From: Okapia johnstoni
Taxonomy: Eukaryota > Chordata > Mammalia > Artiodactyla > Giraffidae
DNA length: 64,000 bases
Direction: 5' to 3'
NCBI GenBank assembly: GCA_024291935.2
Contig: CM044305.1
Location: 90,884,397 to 90,948,396, forward strand
In this document: piece after piece, positions 1-11,400 of the stretch
How the letters are laid out: the number at the start of each line of letters is the position of its first letter
How positions within the stretch are numbered: position 1 is the stretch's first letter
Position numbers and translations under genes: made by a program
Notes under the pieces: generated by a model
Told to the model about the DNA's origin: nothing
Seen by the model: the letters and a program-made list of their open reading frames with translations, nothing else
The model's database searches: none

Positions 1-664
1 TAGGGGACCAAATTTTTACTGCATTGTCAGGTGGAATCAGACCACTGGCGAGGCTTTTAAAAAGGCTCTTTTAGGAGAAATAAGACAAGAGATGAGGCAG
101 AATTGATTAAGAACAATGTTTTGCAGTGGTCATGCAGGCTCTCGGCCTTGGTCATTCGTGAGTTTTCAATAATGTTCCCTTCAAAAGGAACATTGATTCT
201 TGGGATCAAAAGAAGCCAGAGTGTTCAATTCTTCATATCCATCTTATTCTCTTCCTTCTGAAGGTGTCCTCTCAACTTCAAGTGTGAAATGCTTGGAAGA
301 GGATGAGGAGAGCAAAGGTTCTGAAGCTGTAAGCCTTTTCAAGTGATGCCTCTAAGAGATTCTTTTGATATGAGGACCACTGCCCATTTGAGGCCGAGGA
401 GAGCTCTCATCCTGACAGGCAGGGTCCTGCGTAAGTCAGGTGACGCTAGGCAGTTACAAAGGCCTAAGAGAGCTGACAGCTTCCTACTCTCATGGGGCAA
501 ACCACAGTGCTCTCTTCCCCACCAAAAATTTGGTAGTTCTTTTTTCAAAACCCTCTAGTGGATGTGTCAAGCCATTTAAAAGACTTTCCTGTCCATTTCC
601 CTATGTGAGCCTCAGGACAAGCCTGACAGTAAGAAGTACAGGGCTTAAAGTAATACTTGACATT
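1..664. other. Unassigned sequence
   Basis: No repeat family or gene is recognised here. Short open frames exist on both strands (for example 343-558) but lack splice context or any recognisable protein feature. Confidence 0.5.
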
Positions 665-845
665 CTTTTTCCCCCAGTTTTATTGAGTTCTAGTTGACCT
701 ATAACACTGCTTAGTTTAAGGTGTACAGTGTGATGAATATATGTATAGATAAATGAGTGATCACAATAAGTTTAGGTAACATCCATCAACTCCTAAAGTT
801 ACATTTTTCTCCCTTATGAGAACTTTTAAAATCTACCAAAATGTT
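665..845. mobile_element. L1M-type 3' end fragment
   Basis: The stretch starting TTTTATTGAGTTCTAGTTGA and running through GTGTACAGTGTGATGAATAT and a TGATCACAATAAG motif resembles the 3' region of old mammalian L1M elements. It is diverged and has no clear target-site duplication. Orientation is left open. Confidence 0.55.
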
Positions 846-2191
846 TTTATTGATACTCTTTGGCTGACCTGATGATAGGCAGTGAAAATTTGCTAACTAA
901 AACTTTTTCAGTTTTCTAGGTTTCTCAAAGCCAGGTGAGGGACCCATGCTGGGGAATCATAGATTTTTTTATGATCCAGTGAGGTAGGACTAAAGGGGCA
1001 TCTGAAATCACAGGGACTTAGCTCATCAATACTAGATATAACCATTTTGATGGCACAGGGAATACCAAAGTTTATCAGCAACTTTAAGGAACTAAAAGAG
1101 ATGGAAGTTTACCCTTGGAAGGAGGGGTGTGGCAATATATTTCAGACAGATTCTAATTTGTTAGGAGGCAGAACTGTGTTTTAAATATTCATTATAATGG
1201 AAAGACAACCTTTAACTAGCAGCTTCTAGACTAAAAAAGTTATAATGTGGTAAACTATAATTATAGATTTGGCAAAACTAAATAAGCCATTTTTGTTTTG
1301 TGTATGTATATACACAGCTTCCTGATATTCCCAGAATTAAAATACAGTGAAACAGACTGAAGGAAGGCATATGGAGAAAGCATTGACTCTTTGATGGTTG
1401 AGGATTCTGATCACTCTAAATAGGGCATAAGGAGAAGTTTACACAGCCTCATGGCCATTTGGAAGTAGCCGTATTTTTGGTGTTGTTCCTAAACAATACT
1501 TCTGCCCTCTAGTAGTTTTGCAACTGTAACCATAAACAAGTTCTAGAAAACTGTGGGAGAATAAAACTTTCTTGTTGGTAAAATGGCAGAACACAAGATG
1601 ATCTTATTCCAAGTTAAGCATGCCCTAGGTTACTGATACATGCTCCATCAGTAGCAGGTCAGACTTGAAGCTTATGGTCAATGTTCCATTTGGCTGGTGC
1701 TTGGTGGCCTCGCTGTATAGATGTGGGAATCTGTGGTACTGTTGTCTGAGGGAAAGTGAACAGTTTCCACATTATCTGCCAGGGATGCGGCCACTCAAAC
1801 TGATGTTCATGCCACAAACATCTATGGTGCTGCCATGTGTAAGAGGTGGACCTCAGTGCAGTGGCAGAACCCAGGCTAACTGATTTTATTGACTGCAAGC
1901 CTAAGACACATTTTTATTTGGAATTCTCAATGCCCTAGAAGCTTCTCCTGTTGGCAGTGTGGTGTTGGGGGAGGCTATAGGGGAAGGGTGTACATTTTTT
2001 TTTAAATTTCCAGAAGGGTAAAAAATTGTTACTATCTATCAGCACTGTATCCTAATGACCAAAGTAGTCAGCCCTGTAAATTGTGAAACAGTTGTCATGC
2101 TTCTATTTGTTCTGTGATAGTATAAGAATCCAAAACAGTTCGCATCAAGAGAGTCTAAATAAAACCCACCTCTATTCAGTCTGAGTCAGCT
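846..2191. other. Unassigned sequence
   Basis: This is AT-rich single-copy-looking sequence. Open frames on both strands at 1659-1898 overlap each other and show no recognisable domain. No repeat was assigned. Confidence 0.45.
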
Positions 2192-2860
2192 TTGCCCTCC
2201 CCCTGTATTTTTGTCTTAATATGTATGTTTGCTTGTCTAAGGTTAAGTCAGATCTCCAGATCCTCCATTGTGGAGACACCTAAGAATGCAGTCTCTGTGA
2301 TCCATGCAAAAAGAGACTTTTCATCTCCAGTGAGGCAGCGTTTAGTGCTCTGGCTAAGACAAAAATGTGGGCAGCAAATTCATCCCAAGGACCAAGTGAG
2401 GATTACTACGGGACTGGGAATATTTTCAGAGATGGAACACTTCCTACCTCTTCTGTTAGTGAATTCAGTCCATCCTGTGGTCGTTTTCGTGAATTTTTGT
2501 CTGGGGAGCTGGGTGACCAGGAGCTGCCGCCCTTCCTTCCCTGAGAGAACAGCACCAAGGGGGTTCCCCAATTCCACCGTGGGAGATTTATCTGCCTCCT
2601 GGATGGTTCCATGTAGGCCCACGTCTAGACTGATTACAAAAGTGCCAACAAAACAAAATAAATACCTAACATCTTACAGCAAAGGCACGAAACCAAACAG
2701 TGTGAGAGAGGAGAACAATGCAGCCATTGTGCCAGGGAGTCTTCCTGAGGAGGATGGAATTCCCGCACCCCAGGTTCCAATTTGTAAGGGCAACACAAAG
2801 CGTCTAGAAGCAGGCCCTGGCTTGAACGCATTCATTTGGAAGGGCAATGTGTTTTGTTAG
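2192..2860 (+). other. Long stop-free frame, no recognised product
   Basis: This is the longest stop-free frame of the window (222 codons). It opens with TTG, not ATG, so it need not be a start. The first in-frame ATG lies about ten codons in. The predicted peptide begins hydrophobic and later becomes basic and Ser/Pro-rich. No family is recognised and no clean splice-site pair brackets it. It does not match any repeat I know. It may be a chance frame in sequence slightly richer in GC than its flanks, or an old unrecognised exon or pseudogene. I favour chance. Confidence 0.2.
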
Positions 2861-3054
2861 ATAAAAGATTTTTTTTTTAACTCACACTAGGATCAAAATG
2901 AAGATCAGTATAACTAACTCTGTATGCACACAGATTTCAGGAAACTTCAGCCTTGACTCTAGCTCTCCGGTGTAACCATTTGTTAATTCTGCTCTTTCCA
3001 GGTGACAGGGTATATATAATGTGATGGGAGAGGCTCTGGGTGAGTCAGTGTTGA

Positions 3055-3165
3055 CTTTGCACTTACCTTGCTGTGTGACTTTATGCATGTCCCCTAGCCT
3101 CTCTGGGCCTCCGTTTCTACATTGGTAAAATGAGGGAGTTAATGTTCATCATCTATCTCTATGAG
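3055..3165 (+). repeat. MIR SINE fragment
   Basis: The order TGCTGTGTGACTT, CTCTCTGGGCCTCCGTTTCT, GGTAAAATGAGGG matches the MIR core (tgtgaccttgggcaa, cctcagtttcctcatc, gtaaaatgggg) on the plus strand. It is diverged and partial. Confidence 0.7.
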
Positions 3166-3169
3166 CTCA

Positions 3170-3898
3170 AGCAGAATAAATATTACAGTTCCATTGCCTA
3201 AGGGTACTAGAAATGGGATTTTCACCCCCAAAGAAAGCAATAATTATCTGTCTGAAGGAGCTCTTAAGTATGTTGTCTCAAACTGAAACTTCGGGGATTC
3301 TATGGGTCACTTCTGAATCACCTCCACACGCCACATGATTGAAAGCGCATTTGATTAGCCAACAGTTTCAAGTGGCCTGAGGTAGAACATGTGGACTGCT
3401 CATTTGTTCATACTCTCAATATGTATTTACTGAGCACCCACTCTATGCCAGGCCTTAGAGAGAAGATGTTTCTCCCGAAATCCTAAGCCTCCCTCTTTCT
3501 CTCTCTTCAAGTTTAGTGTTGTTTGTGACCTCAGGTACAAAAGGTTGAGTTAAAGGTAACTGCTCAGTTCACTGTATATCATCAGAGTTGGTCAAGATGG
3601 CTCTTTTTCTTGCTCTGTTTGACTTCTTTATTCCTTTTTATTCCCAAAGCCCATTCCCATTCTCCTCCGTGCAAAGGCAACCATTCTAACATGCTCAGTG
3701 TATGCTCTTTAGCACGTATGTTTTTTTGTAAAATGCATATTGTCTTCTGTGAATATATCTTCATTCATTGCAAAGATTAGATGTGATATAGTCCAATTGG
3801 TTTCTTGCTTTTGTGCCCATATTATGCTTTTGAGATAGACTCATCCTGCTGGCTGTAAATACTTCTCATTGCTTCTAACCACTATGTGGTGCTCTGTG
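3170..3898. other. Unassigned, possibly old L1M or other repeat remnants
   Basis: A phrase near 3425-3450 (tttactgagcacccactctatgccagg) resembles MIR/L2 tail sequence. 3640-3898 has the style of old L1 3' ends, but I could not place it with confidence. Confidence 0.35.
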
Positions 3899-3986
3899 TT
3901 GTTCAGTCACTAAGTCACGTCTGACTCTTTGTAACCCCATGGACTGCAGCATGCCAGGATTCCCTGTCCTTCACCATCTCCCAGAG

Positions 3987-4508
3987 TTAGCTCAAATTCA
4001 TGTCCATTGAGTCGGCGATGCCATCTAACCATCTCATCCTCTGTCGTCCCCTTCTCCTCCTGCCTTCAATATTTCCCAGCATCTGGGTCTTTTCCAATGA
4101 GTCGGCTCTTTGCATCAGGTGGCCACAGTATTGGAGCTTCAGCTTCAGCATCAGTCCTTCCAATGAATATTCAGAGTTGATTTCCTTTAGGACTGACTGG
4201 TTTGACCTCCTTGGTGTCCAAAGGAATCTCAAGAGTCTTCTTGAGCACCACAGTTTGAAAGCATCAATTCTTTGGCACTCAGCCTGCTTTATGGTCCCCC
4301 TCTCACATCCATACATGACTACTGGAAAAATCATAACTTTGACTATACGGACCTTTGTTGGCAAAGTGATGTCTCTGTTTTTTAATACTCTGTCTAGGTT
4401 TGTCATGCCTTTTCTTCCAAGTAACAAGCATCTTTTAATTTCATGGTTGCAGTCACCATCTGCAGTGATTTTGGAGCCCAAGAAAATAAAATCTGCCACT
4501 GTTTCCAT
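3987..4508 (-). pseudogene. BovB reverse-transcriptase C-terminal fragment
   Basis: This 173-residue open stretch lies inside the BovB copy. It carries the segments shared by all RTE copies of this window: FLGSKITADGD near the start, DITLPTKVRIVK in the middle, [20 protein letters not shown], and a basic [15 protein letters not shown] near the end. It would be the C-terminal part of the element's endonuclease/reverse-transcriptase polyprotein, downstream of the polymerase active site. It has no start of its own and no upstream continuity, so it is a relic. Confidence 0.85.
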
Positions 4509-4755
4509 TCCCCATCCCCCATCTATTTGCCATGAAGTGATGAGACCAGATGCAATGATTTTAGTCTTTGAATGTTGAATTTTTTTTCACTCTCATTTCA
4601 CCTTCATCAAGAGGCTCTTTAGTTCCGCTTCACTTTCTGCCATTAGAGTGGTATCATCTGCATATCTGAGTTTATTGATAGTTCTCCCGGCAATCTTGAT
4701 TCCAGCTTGTGAGTCATCCAGGCTGGCATTTCACATGATGTACTCTTCATATAAG

Positions 4756-4941
4756 TTAAAACAAACAGGGTGACAATATATAGCCTTGATGTACTCCTTT
4801 CCCAATTTGGAACCAGTCTATTGTTCCATGTCCAGTCCTAACTGATGCTTCTTGACCTGCATACAGGTTTTTTGGGAGGCAGGTAAGGTGGTCTGGTATA
4901 CCCATCTCTTGAATAATTTCCCACAGTTTGCTGTGATCCAC
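4756..4941 (-). pseudogene. BovB reverse-transcriptase fragment (palm region)
   Basis: This short open stretch belongs to the BovB copy at 3899-5548. It begins MDHSKLWEIIQEMGIPDHLT and contains GTIDWFQIGKGVHQGYILSP, matching the finger/palm part of the element's polymerase just before the catalytic YxDD motif. The YxDD region itself falls downstream in a different frame, so the domain is frameshifted. Confidence 0.8.
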
Positions 4942-5548
4942 ACAGTCAAAGGCTTTAGCATAGTCAATGAAACAGAAGTAGATGTTTCTCTGGAATCCCC
5001 TTGCTTTTCTCTATGATCCAGCAGATGTTAGCAATTTGAGCTCTGGTTCCTCTGCTTTTCCTAAACCCAGCTTATACATTTAGAAGTTCTCAGTTAACAT
5101 ACTGTTGAAGCCTAGCATGAAGGATTTTGAGTATTACCTTGCTAGCATGTGAATAGAGTGCAATTGTGTGGTAGTTTGAATATTTTTTGGCATTGTCTTT
5201 CTTTGGGATTGGAATGAAAACTGACCTTTTCCAGTCCTGTGGCCACTGCTGAGTTTTCCAAATTTGGTGGCATATTTAGTGTAGCAGTTTGACAGCATCA
5301 TCTTTTAGGATTTTAAATAGCTCAGCTGGAATTCTATCACCTCCACTAGCTTTGTTCATAGCCTATCTGACTTTACACTCCAGGATGTTTGGCTCTAGGT
5401 GAGTGACCACACCATCGTGGTTATCCAGGTCATTAAGGCCTTTTTTGTACAGTTCTTCTGTATATTCTTGCCACCTCTTCTTAATCTCTTCTGCTTCTAT
5501 TAGGTCCCTACCATTTCTGTCCTTTATTGTGCCCATCCTTCCATGCCT

Positions 5549-5916
5549 TTTGTATGCTCCACATAAGTTTCTCCTGTCTCGTGGATGGGCACCCTGGAGT
5601 CCCACAGTGCCCCACAATGGCCAATAATGTGACAGCCGTGTGCATGGTCCACTATGGACATGTGTCATACTGCTATGCCGGAGACACTCTGTCTCCTTTG
5701 TAATCTGGAGCATTTCTACATTTTCTTTGAAAACTGGGAAATTTCTGTCCTTTCCTCTACACTTTCTTCAAGGGTTATATCCCTCACCATTGACCATAGT
5801 ATGTTCCCCATTCTATGCTCTCCCTCACATCCTGTGTATACTTCTAATGTTTATATTACATTGTAATTTCTTGTCTCCCCCAATAGATGTGAATCCCCCG
5901 AGAGCAGGGATTGCTT
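5549..5916. other. Unassigned spacer between BovB and L1
   Basis: The BovB similarity ends and the L1 similarity has not yet begun. The sequence is pyrimidine-rich, with no recognised gene or repeat. Confidence 0.4.
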
Positions 5917-7000
5917 CCATGTCATGACTATGATGAATAATGCTGCAATGAACATTGGGGTGCATTTATCTTTTCAAATTAGTGTCTCCATTTTAGGGGG
6001 TATATATTCCCAGGAATGGAATCGCTTGATCCTATGGTAGTTCTATTTTCATTTTTTAAAGAACCTTCATATTAAATACTATTTTCCATAGTGGCTGTAC
6101 CAATTTACATTCCCACCAATAGTGTATCAATATTCCCTTTTCTCTACATCCTCTCCAACATTTGTTATTTGTAACTTTTTGATGATAGACATTCTGACAG
6201 GTGTGAGGTGATATCACATTGTGATTTGCATTTCTCTAATAATTAGTGATGTTGAGCATTTTTTCATGTGTCTGTTGGCCATCTGTATGTCTATTTTGAA
6301 AAAATGTCTATTTGGGCCTTCTGTCCATTTTTTGATTGTGTTTTTTTTTATATATTGAGTTGTCTGTGCTGTTTGTATATTTTGTATATTAACTTCTTGT
6401 TCACCACATGACCTGCAAATATTCTGTCATTCCATAGGTTGTCTTTTTGTATTGTCAACGGTTTCCTTTTCTGTGCAAAACCTTTAATGTTTAATTAGGT
6501 CCCATTTATTTATTTTTGCTTTTATTTCGTTTACCTTAGGAGACTGATCCAAGAAAATATTGCTACAGTTTATGTCAGTGAATAGTCTGCCTCTGTTCTC
6601 TTCTAGGAGTTTTATCGTTTCCCTCTTGCGTTTAAGTCTTTAAAGCCTTTTGAGTTTATTTTTGTATATGGTATGAGGGTATGTTTGAATCTCATTGTTT
6701 TACATGTGGCTGTCCAGTTTTCTCAGTAACACTTGTTGAAGAAATTATCTTTTCCCCTTTGTATATTCTTGCCTCATTTGTTGTAGATTAATTGATCATA
6801 GGTGAGTCGATTTATTTTTGGGTTATTTGTTTCACTGATCTGTGTCTGTTTTTGTGCTAGTACCATGCTGTTTTAATTACTGTAGCTTTGTTGTATAGTC
6901 TAAGTTAGGGAGCATGATACGTCTAGTTTTGTTGTTTTTTTCCCTCTCAAGGTTGCCTTGGAAATCTGGGATCTTTTGTGGTTCTGTATAAATTTTAGGG

Positions 7001-7336
7001 TTATTTGTAATTCTGAAAAATATGAGTTTTTTTAAAAAGGGATTGCCTTAAGTCTATAGATTGCTTTGGGCATATGGACATTTTAACAATATTAATTCTT
7101 CCAATCAGTGAACCCAGGTTATCTTTCCATTTCTTTGTATTGTCCTCAATTTCCTTCATCAGTGTTTTATAGTTTTCAGAGAATAGGCCTTTTGCATCCT
7201 TGGTTAATTTTATATCTAAGTAGTTTCCTCTTTTTGATGTGGTCTTAAACAGGATATTTTTTTCTTTGATTTCTCTTTCTGGTGAAGACTTTAGGATTTT
7301 CTTTTTTTCATTAGCTGTTAATTTTATTTTTCTCAA
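7001..7336 (-). pseudogene. L1 ORF2 fragment
   Basis: This 111-codon open stretch reads [20 protein letters not shown], then [20 protein letters not shown] and [13 protein letters not shown]. That is the conserved segment of mammalian L1 ORF2 after the reverse-transcriptase domain. It is a decayed relic within the L1 at 5917-9650 and ends where another L1 tail was inserted. Confidence 0.85.
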
Positions 7337-7465
7337 CTTTTATTTAGTTTTAAATTTATTTTTAATCAGGGGAAAATTGCTTTACAATGCTGTATTGGTT
7401 TCTGTTGTACAAAAACACAAATCAGCCATATGTATAATTATGGCTGATTTGTGTAGTTATATGGT
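7335..7465 (-). mobile_element. Short ruminant L1 3' tail nested in older L1
   Basis: The plus-strand segment AAATTTATTTTTAATCAGGG, GAAAATTGCTTTACAATGCT, GTATTGGTTTCTGTTGTACA is the complement of the 3' terminus of artiodactyl L1 (accaatacaatattgtaaagcaattatcctccaattaaa-type). It interrupts ORF2 similarity, which resumes after about 7465. No clean target-site duplication was found. Confidence 0.65.
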
Positions 7466-7683
7466 AGGGTTTTGTATATGTAGTATCAGTTCATCTGCAA
7501 ATAGTGACAGTTTTATTTTTTCCGTTCCTATTTCATCAAGTACATTTTTTACCTTTTCCTCTCTTCTCCTTTAGAGACTCCTATAATGAAAATTTTGGTA
7601 TACTTTCTATTGCTTCAGGGGTCCCTTTAAACTATTCTCATTTTTTGAAATTTGTTTTTCTTTCTGCTGGGTTGTTTTGTTCA

Positions 7684-7910
7684 TGTTTTGGCTACACTGG
7701 GTCTTCATTGCTGCACGCAGGCTCTCTCTAGTTGTGGCGGGTGGGGACTATTCTTAGTTGTGGCTCTTGGGCTCTAGAGCACAGGCTGAATAGTTGTGGT
7801 GCAAGGGCTTAGTTGTTCCACAGCAGGTGGAATCTTCCCATACCAGGGATCAAACCCATGTCCCCTGCATTGGCAGGTGGATTCTTAACCACTGACCACC
7901 AGGGAAATCC
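7684..7910 (-). repeat. CHR-type tRNA-derived SINE
   Basis: GGCTACACTGGGTCTTCATT, CACAGGCTGAATAGTTGTGG and GATTCTTAACCACTGACCAC, ending in AGGGAAATCC, follow the cetartiodactyl CHR SINE read in reverse complement. The tRNA-like head (gaaccc, ggttaagaatcc on the minus strand) lies at the right end. It is inserted in an older L1. Confidence 0.8.
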
Positions 7911-7941
7911 TTTGTGCTGTTCTTATTGGATCACTGGATCA

Positions 7942-8163
7942 TTTCCACTATTCTTGGTGGTTCAGATGGTAAAGAATCTTCCTGCAATGCGGGAGACCCA
8001 GGTTCCATCCCTGGGTTGGGAAGATCCCTTGCAGAAGGGAATTGCTACCCACTCCAGTATTCTTGCCTGGAGAATTCCATAGAGAGAGGAGCCTGGCGGG
8101 CTATAGTCCATGAGGTTGCAAAGAGTCAGACTTGACTGAGTGACTAACACTTTCCACTATTCT
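7942..8163 (+). repeat. Bov-tA SINE with 13-bp target-site duplication
   Basis: The element (7955-8150) has a tRNA-Glu-like head (GGTGGTTCAGATGGTAAAGA, GGTTCCATCCCTGG) joined to a BovB-derived tail (CACTCCAGTATTCTTGCCTG, AAAGAGTCAGACTTGACTGA). The same 13 bases, TTTCCACTATTCT, lie at 7942-7954 and 8151-8163. The duplication is perfect, which indicates ordinary LINE-driven insertion. Confidence 0.95.
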
Positions 8164-9650
8164 ATCTTCCAGATCACTTATGTGTTCTTCTGTATCACCT
8201 AGTGTTATGAATTCCTTCTAGTGTGTGTTTCCTTACCATCTGAGCCACCAGAGTATGTTTTTCACTCCGTTTATTGTAGTTTTTACTTCTGACTGGGTTT
8301 TTTTTTTTACAGTTTCTAGTTCCTTGTTAAAATTCTCATTGTGTTCATCTACTCTTTTCTTTAATCCAGTTAGCATTCCTATGACTTATGCTTTGAACTC
8401 TTTATCTGGTACATTATTTTTGTTTCACTAGTTCTTTTTTTCAGGGACTTTCTTTTGTTTTGTCAATTGAAACAAATTTCTCTGCTTTTTAGTTTGCTTA
8501 ACTTTCTCTGTTTCTGTGAAACTAGACAACTGAAAGAGTTACCTGTTGTAGTCTTGAAGGTGTGTCCTTGTGTGGGAGTGTCCCTCTGCAGTCCGCATGT
8601 GCCCAGTGGCTTTGGTGGGAGAGCTGGATCTGACATGCATGTGAGTCATGTCTTTATCCAGGGTGTGCTGGCAGCTATCACCATGGTGGGAGGTGGGGCT
8701 GGAGATGGAGGGGCTAGAACCAGAGCCAGATATGATCTACTTCTTTGCTTAGTGGCCAAAAAACACCCTATTAGAGTGGGGGTTGGGTCCCAAGTTGCTG
8801 GAGAAGAAGCCCTAAAGTTTGCATCCAAGCTGGCTCCATCCCTTCCAAGTGTGTGCTCTCCCTCCTCCCAGCTCCAGAACCCTTACCCTAGAGGGAGCAG
8901 GGTTCCCTACAGGAAGAGGGGTCAGGTGCGGGGGCATAGTGTAGGGCTACTGGCCTGGGCTGTGGCCACCTGACCAGTCAGAGTCTGGAACCACTTCTGA
9001 GGCTCTGCCTCTGTAAGTACCAGTAATGGCTGCCCCTATGCTGTTCAGATGCTCTTCTGGGTCTGGGTTGGCACATTCCCTCATGATTGATCACTCCTCT
9101 CATGGCAGCCTTTACCCTAGTGTAGAGCTGCATTGTGAAGCAAGTGGGCACAGTGAACCTGTGGCTCAGGCTAGGGTGCTCGTTGGAGTGGTCGTGGGAA
9201 ACTAGACAGAATCTCGTACAATTTCACTCTTTTCCTGCCTTGTTTCAGGAGTAAGCAAGTGTGTGCATGCACTTCACTAGCAGAGTCTAGGTTTCTTACA
9301 GCCCTCCTGTTAGTGCCACTGGTTCTCAAAGTAGCTAAGGGGGCTCATCTTCCCAGGCCTCCATGCCCAATGTGTGGCTGGAACTGCTCCCTCCCCGGTG
9401 AGGATCTCTGCATTTTTTACCCCCTCCCGCCATTCTGTGTCTCCTTCCAGGGGCAAAGGTCTCAACTCGATCATTTCTCTTCCCTTCCTATCTGATTCTG
9501 TGTGGATCTTTCTTTTAGCCTTGGTTGTAGAAGAGCCTTTGCATTAAGTCTTGTTAGTTTTCAGTGAGATTGCTCCAAATGTAGAGGTATTTTTGATGTG
9601 TTTGTCAGGGAGGAGGTGAATTCTGCGTCTTCCTACTCTGCCATTTTGTT

Positions 9651-11151
9651 CTTTTCCATCTATTTTTAATGTGAAACTTTCAAAACCAATATATTTGTTT
9701 CCAAACATATAAAAATGAATAAAAAGCGATGAGCTTATTTTGTCTGTTCCTTGGCAAACCTAGCAGACCTTTTATATTCAAACTAATGTTGTGTCCTTCC
9801 AAGATATACAGTGTCCTCAAATACTGTAGAACTTTTCTTTGGGGGGAAAACCCCTCCATATCCCATAGCATATTCTTTGGAATCTTCTCAGGGAGGCCTT
9901 TGTTTCTTGGAGGCAAATTTCATTTTTGGAAACAGCTAAAAGCTACTTGGCAGCAAATCTAGTGAATGAGGTGGGTGATCAAGCTGAAGAACATTATTTT
10001 TGGTTCCAAACAAGGTGTGACCATAAAGAAATGAGGCTAATTTTCTTGTATGGTACATAAACTGGCTCAACAGTCATTCCAAAAGAAGACTTCCAAAAAT
10101 GTGTGGCCTTGGCAACAAGAAAATTTTCTCCCCCTGTTCTTGTTCTCTGTCTTTCTCTCTCACGCACAGTGTATACTGCCTGGCCCAATATCTAGACAAA
10201 TAAAATCAGAGGCCCTTGGAATTTGGTTTAAAATAATCAGTTACGTGAGTATGGGATGGAAGAGACCTGGCTTGGCAGCCATTCATGCAAAAACACCTGG
10301 GGGTTTCAGTTGGCCACAAGCTGGTCCTTCATGAAGAATATGACGTGGCTTCTAAGTGTCTGCATTCTAAGGAGGTGGAGGTCTTGGGCTCTGTGAGAAC
10401 TTGAAAACCCATGCTCCATTCTGCACAGGTTCCAAGCTGCACCTTGAGCTCAGCCATCGGCACAACAGCATGAAAGGACCACTGACCCACTGGAGCAGGG
10501 AACAGGTGAATGAATTGAAGAAACCAGCCCAGAAGAGGCAAGAGTCACTGATTGAAAATGATTAAAGACAGCTGTGTGAAAAGTGGTATCATCTTACTCT
10601 CATGTTGGTCATTATGGAAGAGCCAAGAACAATGGGTAGAAATTACAGGAAGGCAGATTTAGGCTCAACCTATTAAAGACTGATTCATATTATAGACTTA
10701 TACATTCATTATAATCTCATGTGTGTGAATATATATATACAAAGCAAGAAAAATAAGTGGAAAGATTTCAAATATTTAATACTTAAAAACTATGGGGTAT
10801 GGAATCATGAGGCAAATGTCATCTTTTAAACTTTACATGATGATGTACAATTAGATTTTGATTATCTGTGTATATTCCTTTTGAAAAAAATGAACTTTCT
10901 AAAAATCTGAGGTGTCCAGCAACCAAATAGTCTGCTTTGCAACCTAGTGAGAGCTCTGTCTTAGGTGCTAATCAAACACGGGTTGTGGGATGAACTAATG
11001 GGCCCTTTTCAACCTAGGGATTCAGTATGTTGTTACATGATTTAACCTTGTTCAAAATACCAGAGTTGAGCTGGTGGAAGTTCACACATGGATCCAACGA
11101 GAAAGAGGCCTAAAAACTCCCAAGATGGTGCAACTTTCCAACTACTGAGCC
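9651..11151. other. Unassigned sequence
   Basis: No repeat or gene is recognised. Open frames such as 10050-10334 (+) and 10329-10541 (-) lack recognisable domains. A short TA-rich run lies near 10729-10739. Confidence 0.45.
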
Positions 11152-11400
11152 TAGTCTAAGGCTCCCCAGGTGGTGCTAGTGGTAAAGAACCCACCTGTCA
11201 GTGCAAGAAACATAAGAGATGTGGGTTCAATCCCTGGGTCAGGAAGATTTCCTGGAGGAGAGCATGGCAACCCTCTCCAGTATTCTTGCCTAAAGAATCC
11301 CATGGACAGAGGAGCCCAGCAGGTTACACTCCATAGGATAGCAAAGAGTCAGACATGACTGAAGCATCTTAGCACACATGTACACAGGCTTAGTCTAAGG
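11152..11400 (+). repeat. Bov-tA SINE with 10-bp target-site duplication
   Basis: The head at 11162 (CTCCCCAGGTGGTGCTAGTG, GGTTCAATCCCTGGGTCAGG) and the tail (CTCCAGTATTCTTGCC, GAGTCAGACATGACTGAAGC) are typical. TAGTCTAAGG occurs at 11152-11161 and again at 11391-11400, giving exact element ends at 11162 and 11390. Confidence 0.93.

Larger units (their letters stand above)
3899..5548 (-). mobile_element. BovB LINE, 5'-truncated
   Basis: Read on the minus strand this is the 3' 1.65 kb of a BovB (RTE clade) retrotransposon. The 3' end (plus-strand GTTCAGTCACTAAGTCACGT) lies at the left. Going right it covers the region after the reverse transcriptase and then the reverse transcriptase domain. 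It stops near 5548, where similarity to other copies in the window is lost. The reading frame is broken by stops and frameshifts, so it is inactive. Divergence from the better copy at 50.7 kb suggests an older insertion. Confidence 0.92.
5917..9650 (-). mobile_element. L1 LINE remnant, internally deleted, with nested SINEs
   Basis: On the minus strand this reads as L1 from its 5' end (right; TCTGCGTCTTCCTACTCTGC, complement of the AAGATGGCAGAGTAGGAAGA-type L1 start) to the end of ORF2 (left; complement of TCAACATCACTAATTATTAG and GTACAGCCACTATGGAAAAT). The right 1.5 kb is GC-richer 5' UTR-like sequence. ORF2 is represented only by its 3' part, so several kilobases are missing. Younger elements interrupt it: an L1 3' tail at about 7335-7465, a CHR SINE at 7684-7910 and a Bov-tA at 7955-8150. 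All frames are broken. Confidence 0.85.

Noticed and set aside
3987..4508. Host gene encoding a reverse-transcriptase-like protein
   Set aside because: It is one of several similar relics in the window, inside a truncated BovB with broken frame.
7955..8150. tRNA-like head of Bov-tA (and the six similar copies) as tRNA genes
   Set aside because: The heads are degenerate, lack a complete cloverleaf and are fused to BovB tails; they are SINEs.
5917..9650. CpG island or promoter in the GC-richer part near 8.5-9.5 kb
   Set aside because: The GC-rich part corresponds to the antisense L1 5' region and is depleted in CpG.
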